A stretch of DNA of 64,000 bases from Neurospora tetrasperma FGSC 2508 (GCF_000213175.1 NW_009799179.1:4690171-4754170), one strand, 5' to 3'; shown: positions 1-12,471, counted from the first letter of the stretch. Numbers and translations: made by a program. Notes: generated from the sequence alone by a model not told the origin.

Positions 1-2320
1 TTTTGGTAGAAGGGAAGAACATCGTCATTGTCCTTCCACGCGCCGAGTCGGTCCATGATGGCGGAAACGGTTGTCGCCCGTGAGAGCTTTGAAAAAGGCG
101 GAAGAGAAGAGGTGAAATGCGGAAGTCAACAAGGCCCGGGCGCAAAGGGGCCCGAAAGGGATACGAAATCCAAGCCGAACGTCATGCACGGCTGCAGCGG
201 CAGCACCCACTCGCAGACGGTGGTCAGGGTCGAGGAATAAGGAGCGTCCGAAGGGGTGGGCGAAAGAGAAAGGGCGGTTTACAACTAATACAGGCGAACA
301 GAAAAGACGATCATGGCGGGGCCCTGAGAGAGTTGGAGACCGCAAGATTTTAGAACGACGTACGGGATGGACTAGCTGGTATTATATTGATTGCAAGTAT
401 GCCTCCGGTCTTGTACACTAATCGGCACGTATGGGGTTCCCTTTTGCTGGATGGAGCTCGATCGAGGATCCAGACTCTCCAATTATCTAGACCAAGCCGA
501 TGAGGTGGCGGGTACGTACTCTTTGGCACCGCCCTGGACGCACTGCACTAGGGGAGACGTGGAAGAGTGGGCGAACACTGCCGGTTCGAAGTGGTCATCC
601 AAATGTCTCGGTACCTCACGACAGCGGCGCTTTGACCTTTCCTCCTGCTTGCTAAACTGTTTGCGGAGAAGCCCGCGCGGCTGGAAAGGGGCAACATTAA
701 ACAACAAGATTGGGATCTGGAAGCCTTTATAAAGGAGTTCCCGTCTGGATGTTGCGAGTAGCGGTACTAGCAGCTTGCGCCTCTTTGTTCCACTTGCGTA
801 CAAGAGGGAGTTTCTCCTCAAGATAGGTACCTTTTTGGAGGAGACACTGTCTGCTGGATGGATATCGAGCCCGCCGGTGCACCGGGCAGACATGCATATG
901 ATGCTTGCCATAGAGGCAGCATGCACTCTCATCGAGCCTCGTCCCTTTCCTTGCTGCATACTAGTACCCGGGTATGCTTTTACATCAGTACACTACATTT
1001 GCCTATACTTCCAATATAGTGTACGACAGCTGGCGATATTTTCATGATGTAAGACGCTTGTCGCAGCTGGTACTCCCACCGTCCCTCGCTGCTCCACGGT
1101 TGATCCTCAAATTTGGGCATTTTCGAAAGCCGAACGATCGGCAGACAACGAATCCCCCTTTCACCAAAGTCAGGCATGGTGAGCTGGTGCGCAGTAGTGT
1201 AGTTGAGGTGACGAATACCAGGCCGGGGTGTACCATACCGAAGCTGGATCCCCTGCAGTGTATTATGCAGTATGCCTTTCCCCAGTTTTAGCCACAACTA
1301 CTATGTAGAGGACTAGAGGTACGTAACCCCCATTCAAGCACACCGTTTCACCACGAACTACAGTCATCTTTCAGAACTGGATACCATCAGCAGGTTAGAA
1401 AGATCAAAAGTCAAAGCATGACCAATAAAATGGGTCGACTTAAGTGGACGGTTGGAGAGATTTCTTGACGTCGATGGCGTGCATACCTTGGCTCCTTGGT
1501 GGTTCCTAACATTATTACCTACACTGCAGTAGTAAGTTGCCCTGTTCCGGAAGTCGAACAGTGAGTGAGATTCAGGTGTTATCAAGCCACTTCAAAACTG
1601 ACCGTTTCCAAACGTGGCTGGTGAAACGGTTTCCTAGGACACCACTGAGCCCAGCCTCTCAAATTTGGTAGCGGCGTCGGAATTTTGTTATGCATCCACT
1701 CCGTCGCTCGCCCGCAAGTGCACTGCCCAGAACCGGACCCCGGTCTCAACCAGGTCGTCCAAACATGGCCCGTCCGTCAGAACCTAGAGCTTAGGTCGCT
1801 GCCGCTCTTGTGACAGATCCCCTCTTCTTCTCTTACATTATTCAGCCCGACAACAACACTAGCTTCATCATCGCCATCCAACCCTGCTGGTCGTCGCATC
1901 ACAATCGCGTCCTTCGCGTTCGGTGCCTAAGACCGTTGCTGTGCGATTCTTCGACAATTGACCCGAATGCGCTTTCTCTTTGCTGCCGCTGCACATGTGT
2001 ACGAGTAGCACCCACGGCCCTCCGCTTGCAGTTTGTAATTTTAACGCGCCATTCCCTGCTGCTTTGCTGAGCTTTGGTTCCTGACGGAACGACGCGCTCT
2101 CGCTTGCCGTGTCCACACTACCCACTTCACCACCGCCACACTTACTATCATCAACACCACCACACCACCGCCTATCTGGGTGTCGCGAAAAACCACGAGC
2201 AGCAACCGACGACGCACTGCTGCGCCATAGCTCGGTCGCTTATCAATACCGACCTCGTCGCCAATTTGTCTCGTATACTTGCTGTTCCATTGCTACACCT
2301 AACAGCAAACTCTCGTCGCC
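1..2320. other. Intergenic region upstream of RAD21
   Basis: No reading frame here has a recognisable domain, a good start context or a plausible exon chain on either strand. The last 500 bases, up to the RAD21 start, are rich in C, T and CA runs, typical of a fungal promoter and 5' leader. A 12-bp inverted repeat (ACCGTTTCACCA at 1342-1353 and its complement at 1619-1630) lies in the middle. I see nothing else that I can support. Confidence 0.6.
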
Positions 2321-4349
2321 ATGTTTTGGTCGGGCACCCTCCTCAGTGCCACCGGGCCATTGGCGAAAGCCTGGCTCTCGGCCAACCAAGAGCGCAAAGT
2401 CTCCAAAGTGCAGATTTTGCAGCACAACCTCCAAGACAGTGTCGATGCCATCATTGCCCCTAACGATGCACCGCTGGCCCTTCGGCTGAGCGGTCAGCTG
2501 CTTCTCGGTGTCGTTCGCATCTATAGTCGCAAGGCGAGGTACCTCCTCGATGACTGTAATGAAGCCTTGATGAAGATCAAGATGGTATGCCTAGCTTGTC
2601 TTGCTTGGGTTCCGCTCGCCTACTAACTCGTCACAGGCCTTCCGATCTACCGGAAACCACGATATTCCCACTAACCTACATGTTCAAAACAGTGAATCTC
2701 TCATGCTTCCCGATCAGATCACGCCATACGATAACCTCGATCTACTACCACCCCCGAGCGCCGACTATTTGGCGTCACAGATCGAAGAGGTTACTGGCGC
2801 TCCTATCATGGCTCGCAAGGTGCAAGTCCGTGCGAGTCAGCGCGATATCAACCTCCAGGAAGACTTCAACAACAGCCAGTTTCTGAATAACACCATGATC
2901 GACGAGGAAGAGCTTGCCCTCGCCAACAACGACGACCTCGGCTTGGAATTGGACTTCGGTATGGATATTGACGAGAGGCCAAGCAAGTTTATGGACACGA
3001 CGATCGAAATGGGCAGAGACGCGCCTAATGCTAGAGCCGTTGAGGACGACATTTTCAGCGAGTTGAGTGCTGGACCCGGGAAGCAGCGCGGGACCCGCGA
3101 GCCGTCACTAGGACTTGATTTGGACTACGGCGATGGCGTCCGGATCGCCGATGATGAGGGAGATATTCAAATGGGCGATGACGACCTCCAGTTCAACGTC
3201 GCGGACCACTCCGAAATTCCCGAAGGCCTTTCGACCCCAGGTGCTCCGGATATGGCTCGTGCTCGCATCTCCGAGTCTCCCTTGTCGGACATTGATGACG
3301 AATTTGCCAAGGAGGTTGAGATGGAATACAGCCGCCACAACAACTCAGATATGTACGAACCCGGCGAGGACCCAACTGCAAGCACGATAATTGCACCCCA
3401 GAGGTCGAAGAAGAGAAAGCTTCTTCAGCCTGATGAGCAGACCATGCTCTCAAATGCCCAAATCAAGGAGCAGCAGTCGAAGCGCGACAACATCCTCAAG
3501 CCGCAGTCTTTCGGTACCCAAGATCCCTACCTGATGGCTTTGCTCGACTTGCAAAAGAACGGAGCGTTTGTCAGCAGTGTTCTCCTCGAGAACCGGAGTG
3601 ATAGCTGGGCTGACGAACTTTCGGACATGTTGTCTCTTAGCACTTTCCGCCCCTTTGATCTGAAGAGGAAGCGGGATAGTGCGATTGCTGACATGGAGGT
3701 GGATGACGAGGACGGCACGCGCAAGTCACCCCGCCTCGAGCTCCCCGATGACGAATCTACGGTCGTCGGCCGTGCGGAGAGTATCAACGGCAATCAGAGT
3801 GAGACGGCCGAAGGCACGGAGATTGAACTGGCTGCAAACGACGATGGCGCTGTCTTCCATGATGAGGACCAGGAGCGACCTGGCTCAAGGAATGCCAACA
3901 GCCCGGTCCCCAATTTTGACGAGACCATTGCCCCCATTGTGCATCCCGCCGACAGCGGTCCGGTTTCGATCGGGACCAAGCACGCGGTCCACATTCTCCG
4001 CGATCTCTTCGGCGCTGAGGCCGCTAACAACGCTGATAAGCGCAAGAAGACCGCTGTTGTGTTCCAGGATCTTTTGCCCGAGGGCAGGACGACCAAGGCC
4101 GATGCCACTAAGATGTTTTTTGAGTGCCTGGTGCTTGCGACCAAGGACGCCATCAAGGTCGAGCAGAAAGAGGGCGCGCTTGGCGGTCACATCCGTATCC
4201 GCGGCAAGCGCGGTCTCTGGGGTGACTGGGCTGAGCGCGAGGCTGGTGGTGAGATGGCTCAACAGTCCCAGCAACAACAGCCTATCAACCCCGACGAGCC
4301 CCAGCCTTCGATCGAAACCGCTGCTCAGCCGATCGAGGCCTCGGCTTAA
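2321..4349 (+). CDS. rad21: Cohesin alpha-kleisin subunit Rad21/Scc1
   Basis: Kleisin that closes the SMC1-SMC3 cohesin ring and is cut by separase at anaphase; acts on chromatin in the nucleus. Two exons, 2321-2584 and 2637-4349, joined over a 52-nt phase-0 intron with a CTAAC branch site, give 658 residues. The first about 105 residues are the Rad21/Rec8 N-terminal domain (starts MFWSGTLLSATGPLAKAWL, then LQHNLQDSVDAII and LLLGVVRIYSRKARYLLDD), which binds the SMC3 head. The C-terminal winged helix that binds SMC1 is near residues 555-625 (KMFFECLVLATKDAIKVEQ). The middle is acidic and disordered with basic patches such as SKKRKLLQP. TIEMGR (residues 210-215) closely matches the separase consensus SxExGR, and EMEYSR (316-321) is a weaker second candidate. 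The ATG at 2321 begins the family-typical N terminus. Confidence 0.95.
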
Positions 4350-5860
4350 ATTTGGAATTTTGTAGAGTCGGTGTCGGTTTTGTCAAAGGTTTATGACCAA
4401 CTTTTGACGCACATACCCTGTACAAAAAACATCATTTGTCTTGATGTGGTGGTTACGATATCACTTTGTCAAGTCTAGTTGGTCAGTCATGGAGGGGGAA
4501 GAGGAAGAGGAGGATGAGAGTACGAGAACGGAGAGGAAGAAGCGGGGCGGCTATTCTGTATTTCACTTTTTGTCTCTTGATGATGTCTTTCCTTTATACT
4601 TTTTTGGTTCATCGTGTCGATTGTCTCTCTTCGTCTGGCATTCTATATCTCTCTTGTTTGGTCGCTGTCGTCAACAGCGACTAAGTGGCGTTTGTGGCGC
4701 TTCCGGATTTTCTTTCACACTGGAAACATTCCATCGTGATTACTTTATCTTCACCGGTCTGAAATGATACTCTTTTAGTTCGTTGTGTCTTGCTAGGTTC
4801 CCTTGCTGTTTTGGTTATGTGTTCGGAAAAGTTGAAGGGAGCGAGAGCGTACAGTTCAGATGGATAAAGTAGGAACGAACGATGGATGGTACGATAGTTT
4901 CATGCCTTGTATGAAAAGCAGAAGGAAGGGAACATTGAATGAAATCATTATGGCCAAAAACGCTTTGGGATGGAAGGCCCGTGTCACGCTGTGTTGGTGT
5001 TGTGACTGCACCCACTGGCATTATGGAAAGTTTCCATATTATCGAAGCAGACGACTACTACCCAGTCGTAGGCTATGAATTGCCACAGTCAAACCGAAAG
5101 GTTTCGGGATCATCGAAATGGACAGTCACTTGAGGCGTAGCTATGAATCGAGGACAAAAGCTCAAATATGTGAAGTTTGAGATAAAGAGAAACCTCGGGT
5201 GAAAATCACATCCTCTCTTATGATCCGGGCCCTCCATTTGCTTCCATCAAGGGCATCTGACTCCAGCATTGCTTCCTTACCTCTTCTCATGTCGTTCCCT
5301 GCCCAAAAACATAACACGGGACCACTTCGTCTTACAGACAAGCGGCACCCTCGGTGTTCTCTAAGGTGTAAAACCACCTCTTCTTTGCACCAACCAGTAC
5401 ACTCAGGGGCTAGAAGGCCGAAAAAAAAACTCAGGTTTGGTGCTTCGTTCAGCAAGTTAAGTAGTAAGGAAAGAACAAGAACGGCGACATTAGCAATTGA
5501 ATCGCCGAAGCACGAAGCACACTACGCTTAGCTAGAGGGGAGGGGATAGAAAAAAAAGAATATGCAACACCTTCCTTCGAGCTAACAACGGCATCCAACC
5601 TCGAAAAAAGCCGCAAAGCAAAACATTTCTGTCGGAGCTCCTGAGAATGTATATCCACTCATCCATCGTTAAGAGGTAGAGTTATTTTCCAACATCCGAG
5701 GTGCTCTTCCATTATTGTGTCAAACGTCTCGCCACTCAACCAAGGAATCAAACAAATCACAATTACCACCCACCACCACCACCACCACCCAGCCAACCTC
5801 ATATAGTCGTATACCTACCTATGGACTCATTCATGCTCACCAAAACAACAAAGCCGTTTC
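4350..5860. other. Convergent intergenic region (RAD21 and DPP5 3' ends)
   Basis: Spacer between two genes that point at each other, about 1.5 kb. It contains T-rich stretches and a CCACCACC microsatellite at about 5768-5790. The short open frames on both strands show no domain and no splice-linked partner, so I read it as two 3' untranslated regions and spacer. Confidence 0.55.
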
Positions 5861-8789
5861 CTACATCGTCTTCTGCCTCTTATCCTCCACAATGGCAATC
5901 TCCTTTACTTCCTGCGTCTCCTTCTCCACGCCCGAGTACTTGTTGATCCATGCCAGGACTTGCTCATGCCAGACAAGACTATTCTCTGGCTTTAGAACCC
6001 ACTTTTTTTTGGTTTTCGGTCGCCGTTGGTTAGCATTAACGATTTCGTTTGCTGAGTTTGTTATCCCGTCGAGATTGAGAAATGGGCTGTGGGAGGTGAG
6101 GGAAAGGTACTTGGGGGTAAGCGATGGCAAAGCGCTTGCTTCACTTGCTTCATAACTCCAGGCTTCTTGAGCACGTTGTAACGAGGAGGTGAGGGAGGAG
6201 GACTGATGGCCGCTGCTGGGATTTTGAAGGATCTAGATCTTGCAATTAAATTATGGCAGTGACTGCCACTAGACTGCCACTACACGGAAATTCCGATTGA
6301 GGATTTGTTTATAAGAGATGTTGCTTACGTGGTTCTCATCGGGAAACATGACTAATTTGCTGGGAATTCCCTTGGATTGGAGAACGTTGAAGGGCGCGAG
6401 GCCTTCGGTTATGGGGAGACGATAATCGAGTTCGCTGTGGATGATCTAATTCGAAAGGCATGTGTGGTTAGTATGAGTGCCAGGCAGCCCCAAGAAAATG
6501 ATGATGTTTGTTAAAGAGTTGAACTCACCAATTGCGGTATGGCCCACTCGTTCACATGCTGAGCGGGATCCCACTTCTCGTATCCGGCGCGGTTATCGTA
6601 AATGGTTCCCTCGAAGTCGTGGATGGGGAAGAAAAGCTCCTCGGTGCTCCACTGATTCAGGGTGCTGAAGACACCGTCGTGACAGACGAGTGCCTTGAAC
6701 TTGCGTCCGAGAGGGTGGCCTTGGATCCAATCTGTTTGCGACGAGATATTAGTACCCATCCACGGTCCTTCATCGTATTTGGACATCCCCGGAGTAGCTC
6801 ACTGATCATATAACCACCATAACTAGCACCCAATGCGACCGCCCTGTCCGTATCTACGTACGGCATGTTCTCCTCAATATGCTCAAACGCTTTGACCAGA
6901 TCCTCATACGGCCTGCCACCCCACTGGCCCTTGATTCCGTTTTGGAGAGCCATGCCATAACCCGTACTTCCTGTCGGGTTCGGGCTCACGACAACGTAGC
7001 CTTGCTCCGCAAAGACGGCCGGATTCCAGCGGTTGCTCCATCCGTCTTGCCAGGCACCCTGGGGGCCGCCGTGGATCAAGAAACAAAGGGGGTACTTTTT
7101 CTTTTCATCGAAATTCGAGGGGCGGACCACGAGCGCATGAACGTCGTAATCACCAGCCCCCTTGAATGTGATGTCGCCAATGCTCGACCTGGACAGACCG
7201 AACGTCTTCCCTTGCTTAGAGTTCGACGAAACGATATCGGTGGAGTTGGCGGATGGATTGACGATGCTGTAGCAGCTATTATCAACGAGAGAGGTACTAG
7301 ACACCAGGAGCTTTGACGAAGATTCGGCCTCGGCGAGGAGTCTAATATCGTTGACGCTGCCGTCTGCGGTCTTGATTACCGAGGGAGTGTCCTTGGCATC
7401 AGCTGGGTTGGAAGGGACCTCCCATAGGTGGACACGGCCGTTCTTCTCGGCTGTCACATAGAGCGACTTGTCATCGGCGCTCCAGAGAATAGTTTCGGGG
7501 CGATAGTCCCACGCTCCTTCGCCGTCATCCGATGCGAAGAATTCTTCAGTCTTGCTCAGATCGCCAATATCAGGTAAAAGCACCAGACGGGGCTTGTCGG
7601 ATTCATATTGCTTGCTGCGCATCCGGGTGAACGCCACCTTGCGACCGCAGTGTGAAAAGACCGGACTGTTGGTGTAGCCTTCCAGGCCAGGTGTCTCGAC
7701 AATCTGGGGCGAAGGTGGCTGCTCCTCGGTGAAGGTCTTGAGGGGAACATAGTACAGGTCGGTCTTGGTGTAGAGGGCAGGGTTGAGCTCGGGGTCCTTC
7801 GCGACAAATACCAATCCCGTGGGGCTGATATCAAAGTCACCAGTGCCTCCAAAGGGCGGTACTGGCGATTCAAGCTTCGACCCTGCCAGGGCGTTGACAA
7901 GACCGTTACCCGTCAGCGTAAAGCGACCGTTCTTCTTCTCCAACGCAGTATACCAAAGCGAGTTCTTGTCCTCTCCTAGCCACTCGTCCCAATGGCGGAC
8001 AAAGAGACTGGTATAGACCTTGGCGCTTGAATATGGCTTCTTCGCCGTGGCGGGATTGGAGAGCTGTCCATCAGGGGTAGCGGAAGCGGAGCACACAAAA
8101 GCGACGGTGCCGTTCGTGAGCTCTTTGATCTTGATGTTCGAGATCCGGGCCTTGATCGTGGTGACCTCGTATGCTCTAGATGCCATGTTTAGCAAATTGT
8201 GAACTTGTTCATTATCGAAGGGTTCTCCTACTGAGATCCTGGGCGCGCGATCTTGTCCACCAAGACGGTGGTGTTGCCCTTCTCACCACTCTTGAGATAG
8301 AGGAACTCGTCGTCGCCAATCCATGTCGGTTCGCTAGCGCTCAAGTCATCGACAAGGAGCGTTGACTGGCCAGATTCAATATCCAGAAGTCTGATCTGGG
8401 AAGTCTTCCTGTGTGTTTCGAACGAGTACGTGGTCACCTTTGTGTCGTCAAGGCTCTGGTCAGCGACAGGACTTACACACAACCCCCACCCATCATTTCT
8501 CAGATTCACATGTAGTCCATCCACATTTTTGTTATGGGTTACGCGAATCCATCTTGTACTCAACCCAACTTACTGTAAAGAGCGCCTTGGTGCCCTTGGC
8601 GTTGGGAATAGCTGGTGAACGGCGTGGCGCTGTCAGCAGTACCTCGGGCGTGAACTTGGTTGCTGTAAGAGTCATGTTTGATACTGCTATTGATATATCA
8701 GAGGCATCCGCGCCAGGAAAGGCTGATATGAGAAGGATGCAAGAAAGCACCAAGTTCCAAAAAGGGTGAAGAAGTAATAACGACCACAT
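5861..8789 (-). CDS. dpp5: Secreted dipeptidyl-peptidase 5 (S9C prolyl oligopeptidase family)
   Basis: Serine exopeptidase that removes X-Ala or similar dipeptides from peptides outside the cell. Six exons on the minus strand: 8789-8574, 8437-8232, 8175-6803, 6731-6529, 6445-6329, 6001-5861; introns of 136, 56, 71, 83 and 327 nt; 751 residues, normal for fungal DPP5. The ATG at 8789 opens a signal peptide ([10 protein letters not shown], cleavage likely after PGADA). An upstream in-frame TTG is not a start. A beta-propeller follows, then the alpha/beta hydrolase fold with GASYGG (Ser592), ELDYRLP (Asp673) and DENH (His705). The last intron falls directly after the catalytic His codon, before WVLKPENS. 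All joins keep frame and restore family-conserved sequence. Confidence 0.93.
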
Positions 8790-10564
8790 CCCCTCTTTCA
8801 AGTCTAGGCATCTGCTACTTTATAAGGCATACACCGATGTAGCTTCTACAGAGACAAGGCGCCGTGAGGGTTGCAAGCGTGTTGTTTCCGCCGTGAGGGG
8901 TAGCCTCCGTCGTTGCCAAGGCATCGAGGGGAAGTTGTGACCCCACCCCACCATGGTGTAATTGACAGCGCTTAGTTTACCTCGCTCGTCATGTACGTAA
9001 TACACATGTTGTGCACTTATTCATACAGCAATGATTCTCATCGGGAACTTCACCGGCCGGAAGCTTGTTAATGTGTTTTCAAGGCCCTTTCATGGGCCGT
9101 GGTTGGCAGAAGAAAGTAGAGTTCCGGCGCGCTCGACGAACCACGATCGCTTGACGTCCAGGAAGCCCCAAGTACACAAGTGAACGAGACCATTGAGATC
9201 AACGCGACGCAGCGCAGACCACTTCCCAAATTGAGCAGCAGGGGCAGCCAGCGGGTTCATGGCAACCAAGGATGCAGGAAAGGAACACAATTGCAAATAG
9301 ACGCGAAGCAAGACGAAGGGGAAAACAAGCGCGCTTTGACGCAATGTTCAAATGGGTAGGTACATTCTTCTTCACGCCCAGAGCCGAAGCCCAGAAGTCG
9401 CAATGAAAAAAAAGTTTGATGGAAGCGCGTCAGACTTCCATCGACACCCACCCCGCCAAAGCGCCCGAAGGCAGACCTCTGGAAATCGGGGTACAGATCA
9501 TCGCCACTCTCTATACAGTCGCCGTGAAGCGACCGCCACCTTTGCAGGCAGTGCGAAAGTAAATAAGGACCTCACTGTTGGGCGCCGAGGATATTGATCA
9601 TCAACCGCGGTGGGATCTGTGGCTCCTTTAGGGAACACAAAAGAGGACAAATACTATAGAAATGATTCTCCTGTAAAGTGCAGTGTGGTTAGAGTCATGC
9701 GTTGAAGAGTGCATCTCCCTATGTCTCATAGGTAGGGGGGGGCTTACTGAAGTATTGTCGACATGAAGAAAAAAAAGAAAAAGAAGAATGGAAAGGAGGG
9801 AGGGAGGACCATCCTTTATACCCTCCTAGGAGGTGCTGCACCCGGTCTGTGCGCACCTGCAAATTTTCATGGACTGCAATTTTCTGTGGGTCGCTTCAGT
9901 TCAACCAATCAGGAAAAGAGTAGACCGACAACACCCAAGCCCGCCGCACCCCGCTGTCCCGTCAGGACCGACAACTCACATGCTGGCAGTTGGCAGGCGA
10001 CACAGCTTCTGGCACTTGCACTCAGCTCTCATAGAAGACCTCACGATCTAGACATCAAGTGTGCAAACTAATGTTGCCATATCAAATGTCATCATCTCAA
10101 CTTGGTCAAAAGATCTCACTAGCTTTCCCTGGAAACCTACTTTACTGGGGCGTAATACTGAGATCGCGAGGGTTCGTGGACAACGCATCTACTCTAGGCT
10201 TGGGAGACAGAATCTGCAGATTGAGGGATGCTACAGTACCATATGCGATGCTGTCCCAACTCCAACTCTCGTTCTTTGCGCTCGCTTTCTCAAAAAATAA
10301 ATAAATAAAAAATTGACAGGTCATCAGCTACGAACAGATGATAAACTCGTTGTCTTGATGGCTTATTTCGAATAGCGAATAAAATTGATATCAATGCCCG
10401 TCCCCAAACGCCGCGCTCTGCTTAATCCATTCAACCCATCCAAGCAATCCAAAAACGCCATGTACCATCCAATACTGCCTCCTATGCAGAATCGAGAAAC
10501 CCTCGCACACAAAAACCCAACCTCAACCCAGATCAAACTCTTCTCACCCGTGGCCACAACAGAT
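8790..10564. other. Intergenic region between DPP5 and EAF6
   Basis: Upstream region of DPP5 and downstream region of EAF6, about 1.8 kb. There is an A/G-rich run at about 9766-9800 and AATAAATAAAT-like sequence at about 10298-10310. Open frames here begin with TTG or GTG, or are short and without domain character. I see no gene. Confidence 0.5.
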
Positions 10565-11397
10565 TTACTTGCGAACAGCCCCAAAGTTCGTCCTCGCCTT
10601 CTTCGTCTCTCTCGAATCCGTCTCGCTATCTTCAACTCCCGCACCACCTGACGTCGCCGCTTTTTTCTTCTTGGAGTTCGCCTTACCGGCCGTGGCCGAA
10701 GTGGGCGTGGGCGCACTCGATGCGCCGTCCTTGTTATTGAACGATGTAGACACCGGCGTCGGCGCGTGGGAAGCCGGGGCTGAAGAGGCGGGTGTTTGTG
10801 ATTCTTGTTGCTGTGGATTTTCCAAACTAGTTAGCAAGGTAGAGTTCTCCCGTGATGGCCATCCTCAATTAGACGTATTCGAAGTGTGCAGAGTGAATTG
10901 CATTGCGGCAGGATGCGAACGAGAGGAAGAGGACGGTGATGGTGGACGGGAAAGCGTCTGTCTGTCTGGGTGGAAGGGTGGAGGAGGAGGGAAGAGAATA
11001 CAGAACGACGCACAGCCGCCGGATTATACGATATCGAACTCCTGGAGAAGACACGGTTCGCGTCTGTCAATCCCGTCTTCCTGCGCTGTGCTGCGACGTT
11101 GGCGGTGCCTTTGGTGTAGTTGTCGAAGCCCGTAATGATGTTGCCCGCTGGCGTGTTTTCGAGATACTCGGTTTCTTTTTGGTAGATGGATTCTTCTTGC
11201 GCAAGCTGTTGTTTTGTTCTTGATCAGCGGGCGAGTCCGACATTCGTGGCTGTGACCGACGGCAGTCCTACCAGACGTTTTTCCAAAAGCTTCTTCTTGT
11301 TCAGCAGCTCTTTGAGATGTTGTCGCTGCTTTTCGTAGTATGGGATACCAGCTGCGCCGTCTGCCGCGCCCATTTTGGGACCCGAGTTATCCATCAT
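10565..11397 (-). CDS. eaf6: Chromatin modification-related protein EAF6 (NuA4 subunit)
   Basis: Small subunit of NuA4-type (and in animals MOZ/HBO1) histone acetyltransferase complexes; nuclear. Three minus-strand exons, 11397-11272, 11205-11014 and 10810-10565, give 187 residues. Introns are 66 and 203 nt, both phase 0. The first exon encodes the basic coiled coil (YYEKQRQHLKELLNKKKLLE). The second holds the family signature ETEYLENTPAGNIITGFDNY and then VFSRSSISYN. The third is a Ser/Ala/Pro-rich tail ending in a Lys-rich stretch (KKKKAATSGG). Two ATGs stand in tandem (11397 and 11394), so the start is uncertain by one residue. The last acceptor (CAG at 10813-10811) was chosen over a TAG 15 bases upstream because the latter sits too close to the branch site. 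Confidence 0.9.
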
Positions 11398-11918
11398 TGC
11401 AAGTACGCCAACTCCAATCCAGTCACGGGTCGCTTGTTATGTGTGAAGTCTGATGATGTTTTTGGGGAAATGCCGTTGGTGTTGCGCGGTTCGGAGGGTG
11501 TTGCAGCGCGTTCGAGACGCTGCGATAATGGATAAGGTGGATAGCTCTTTAGCTCATGCAGGTAGGTGATGAAATGCAGGCTTGGCAGCAGGCGCACTGG
11601 CGCAAGCGGAACACAACCTGGAAGCCTTAAGGAAGTACTCTTGTACTCTTTTTGTTTACATTGACCACCAGCCCCTGAACAACGACTGCTTCAATCCAAG
11701 AACTCAGTCCCCGCATCTCCAGCTGTTCCTCCTGTCTTAATATTATCATTGGAACCTATTATAGAGAATTTTATTAGGTTGAGAGTTGAGGCACAAAGGT
11801 TTTTGTTTTCACAAAGATTACCTTTCTTCTACGTCCAAGAAAGGCATGGCATCAGACACTCTGACAGGAGCACGTTAGCAATGGAGGCACAGCCAACAAC
11901 TTGACTACCAAAGAAGGT
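11398..11918. other. Intergenic region upstream of EAF6
   Basis: About 520 bases covering the EAF6 promoter and leader. The minus strand carries short open pieces just downstream of the GH18-like remnant, but they have no recognisable family. No further gene is supported. Confidence 0.45.
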
Positions 11919-12056
11919 GTGGTCAGGGTACTTGCACCAGCCCAGGATACTCCCAACTGAAATCGACTCCATCGAGCCCGCGCTCTTGGACAAAGGCAAC
12001 GATGTTGTTCTTCAAGGTTTCGCGGTTCAGTTCGCAGGCAGGACAGCGTTGCCTGG
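11919..12056 (-). pseudogene. Decayed GH18 chitinase fragment
   Basis: A minus-strand stretch of about 45 codons reads NRETLKNNIVAFVQERG followed by LDGVDFSWEYPG. This is the conserved beta4 active-site strand of family 18 glycoside hydrolases (consensus DxxDxDxE). The second Asp of the triad-like motif is Ser here, while the presumed acid Glu remains. The frame closes soon after the motif, and I find no (beta/alpha)8-barrel sequence on either side, so this is a short remnant rather than a working chitinase. The GH18 motif is seen directly. Origin by decay of a full gene is inference. A spliced, divergent gene cannot be fully excluded. Confidence 0.55.
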
Positions 12057-12471
12057 GAGTGTGGTGCGGATTCTCAAACGCTCACCAATTTCCGCAGTAA
12101 TCATCCCACTCCCGTCCTCCTGTCCCTCAAACCACCCTGGTGGAAGCCACGCTACCGACGGCGCATCAGTGTCAGGGTTGATGCGCGCTCCCTCCTTTCT
12201 TAAGTTCACAGCCTGTATCTAGTCTCATCTGGCATTGATCTCAAAGGATGTCTCCGTCTTGCCAGTTTCCCCATCACCCAGCGAAACCTTTTCCATGCTA
12301 CAAGGGAAACCGGTCTCCTCCGCTCCATCCCAGTATTCTAAACCATCCAGACAGACCACGTGGGCCTCTCGGACATTGGCAAAGCTTCGCAGCTACTTGG
12401 AACCGAAATGGTAAAAGCCTTCATCGCGTTCGCGCGCAAACTTGATCGTTACCTTAGTACCAGATGTGGGA
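12030..12471 (-). pseudogene. Remnant of an unidentified fungal gene
   Basis: One minus-strand frame across this stretch reads as protein-like sequence interrupted by three in-frame stops. The pieces are FARERDEGFYHFGSK, then SFANVREAHVVCLDGLEYWD, then RINPDTDAPSVAWLPPGWFE. Their composition is that of a folded enzyme rather than chance, and all are in one frame. I do not recognise the family. The pieces overlap the GH18-like fragment by a few bases in another frame, so they may be separate relics or one shuffled locus. A gene with short introns spanning the stops is the alternative, but I see no clear donor-acceptor pairs. Confidence 0.45.

Noticed and set aside
391-959. Open frames upstream of RAD21 on both strands
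   Set aside because: They overlap each other, have no domain or start context, and no exons to join.
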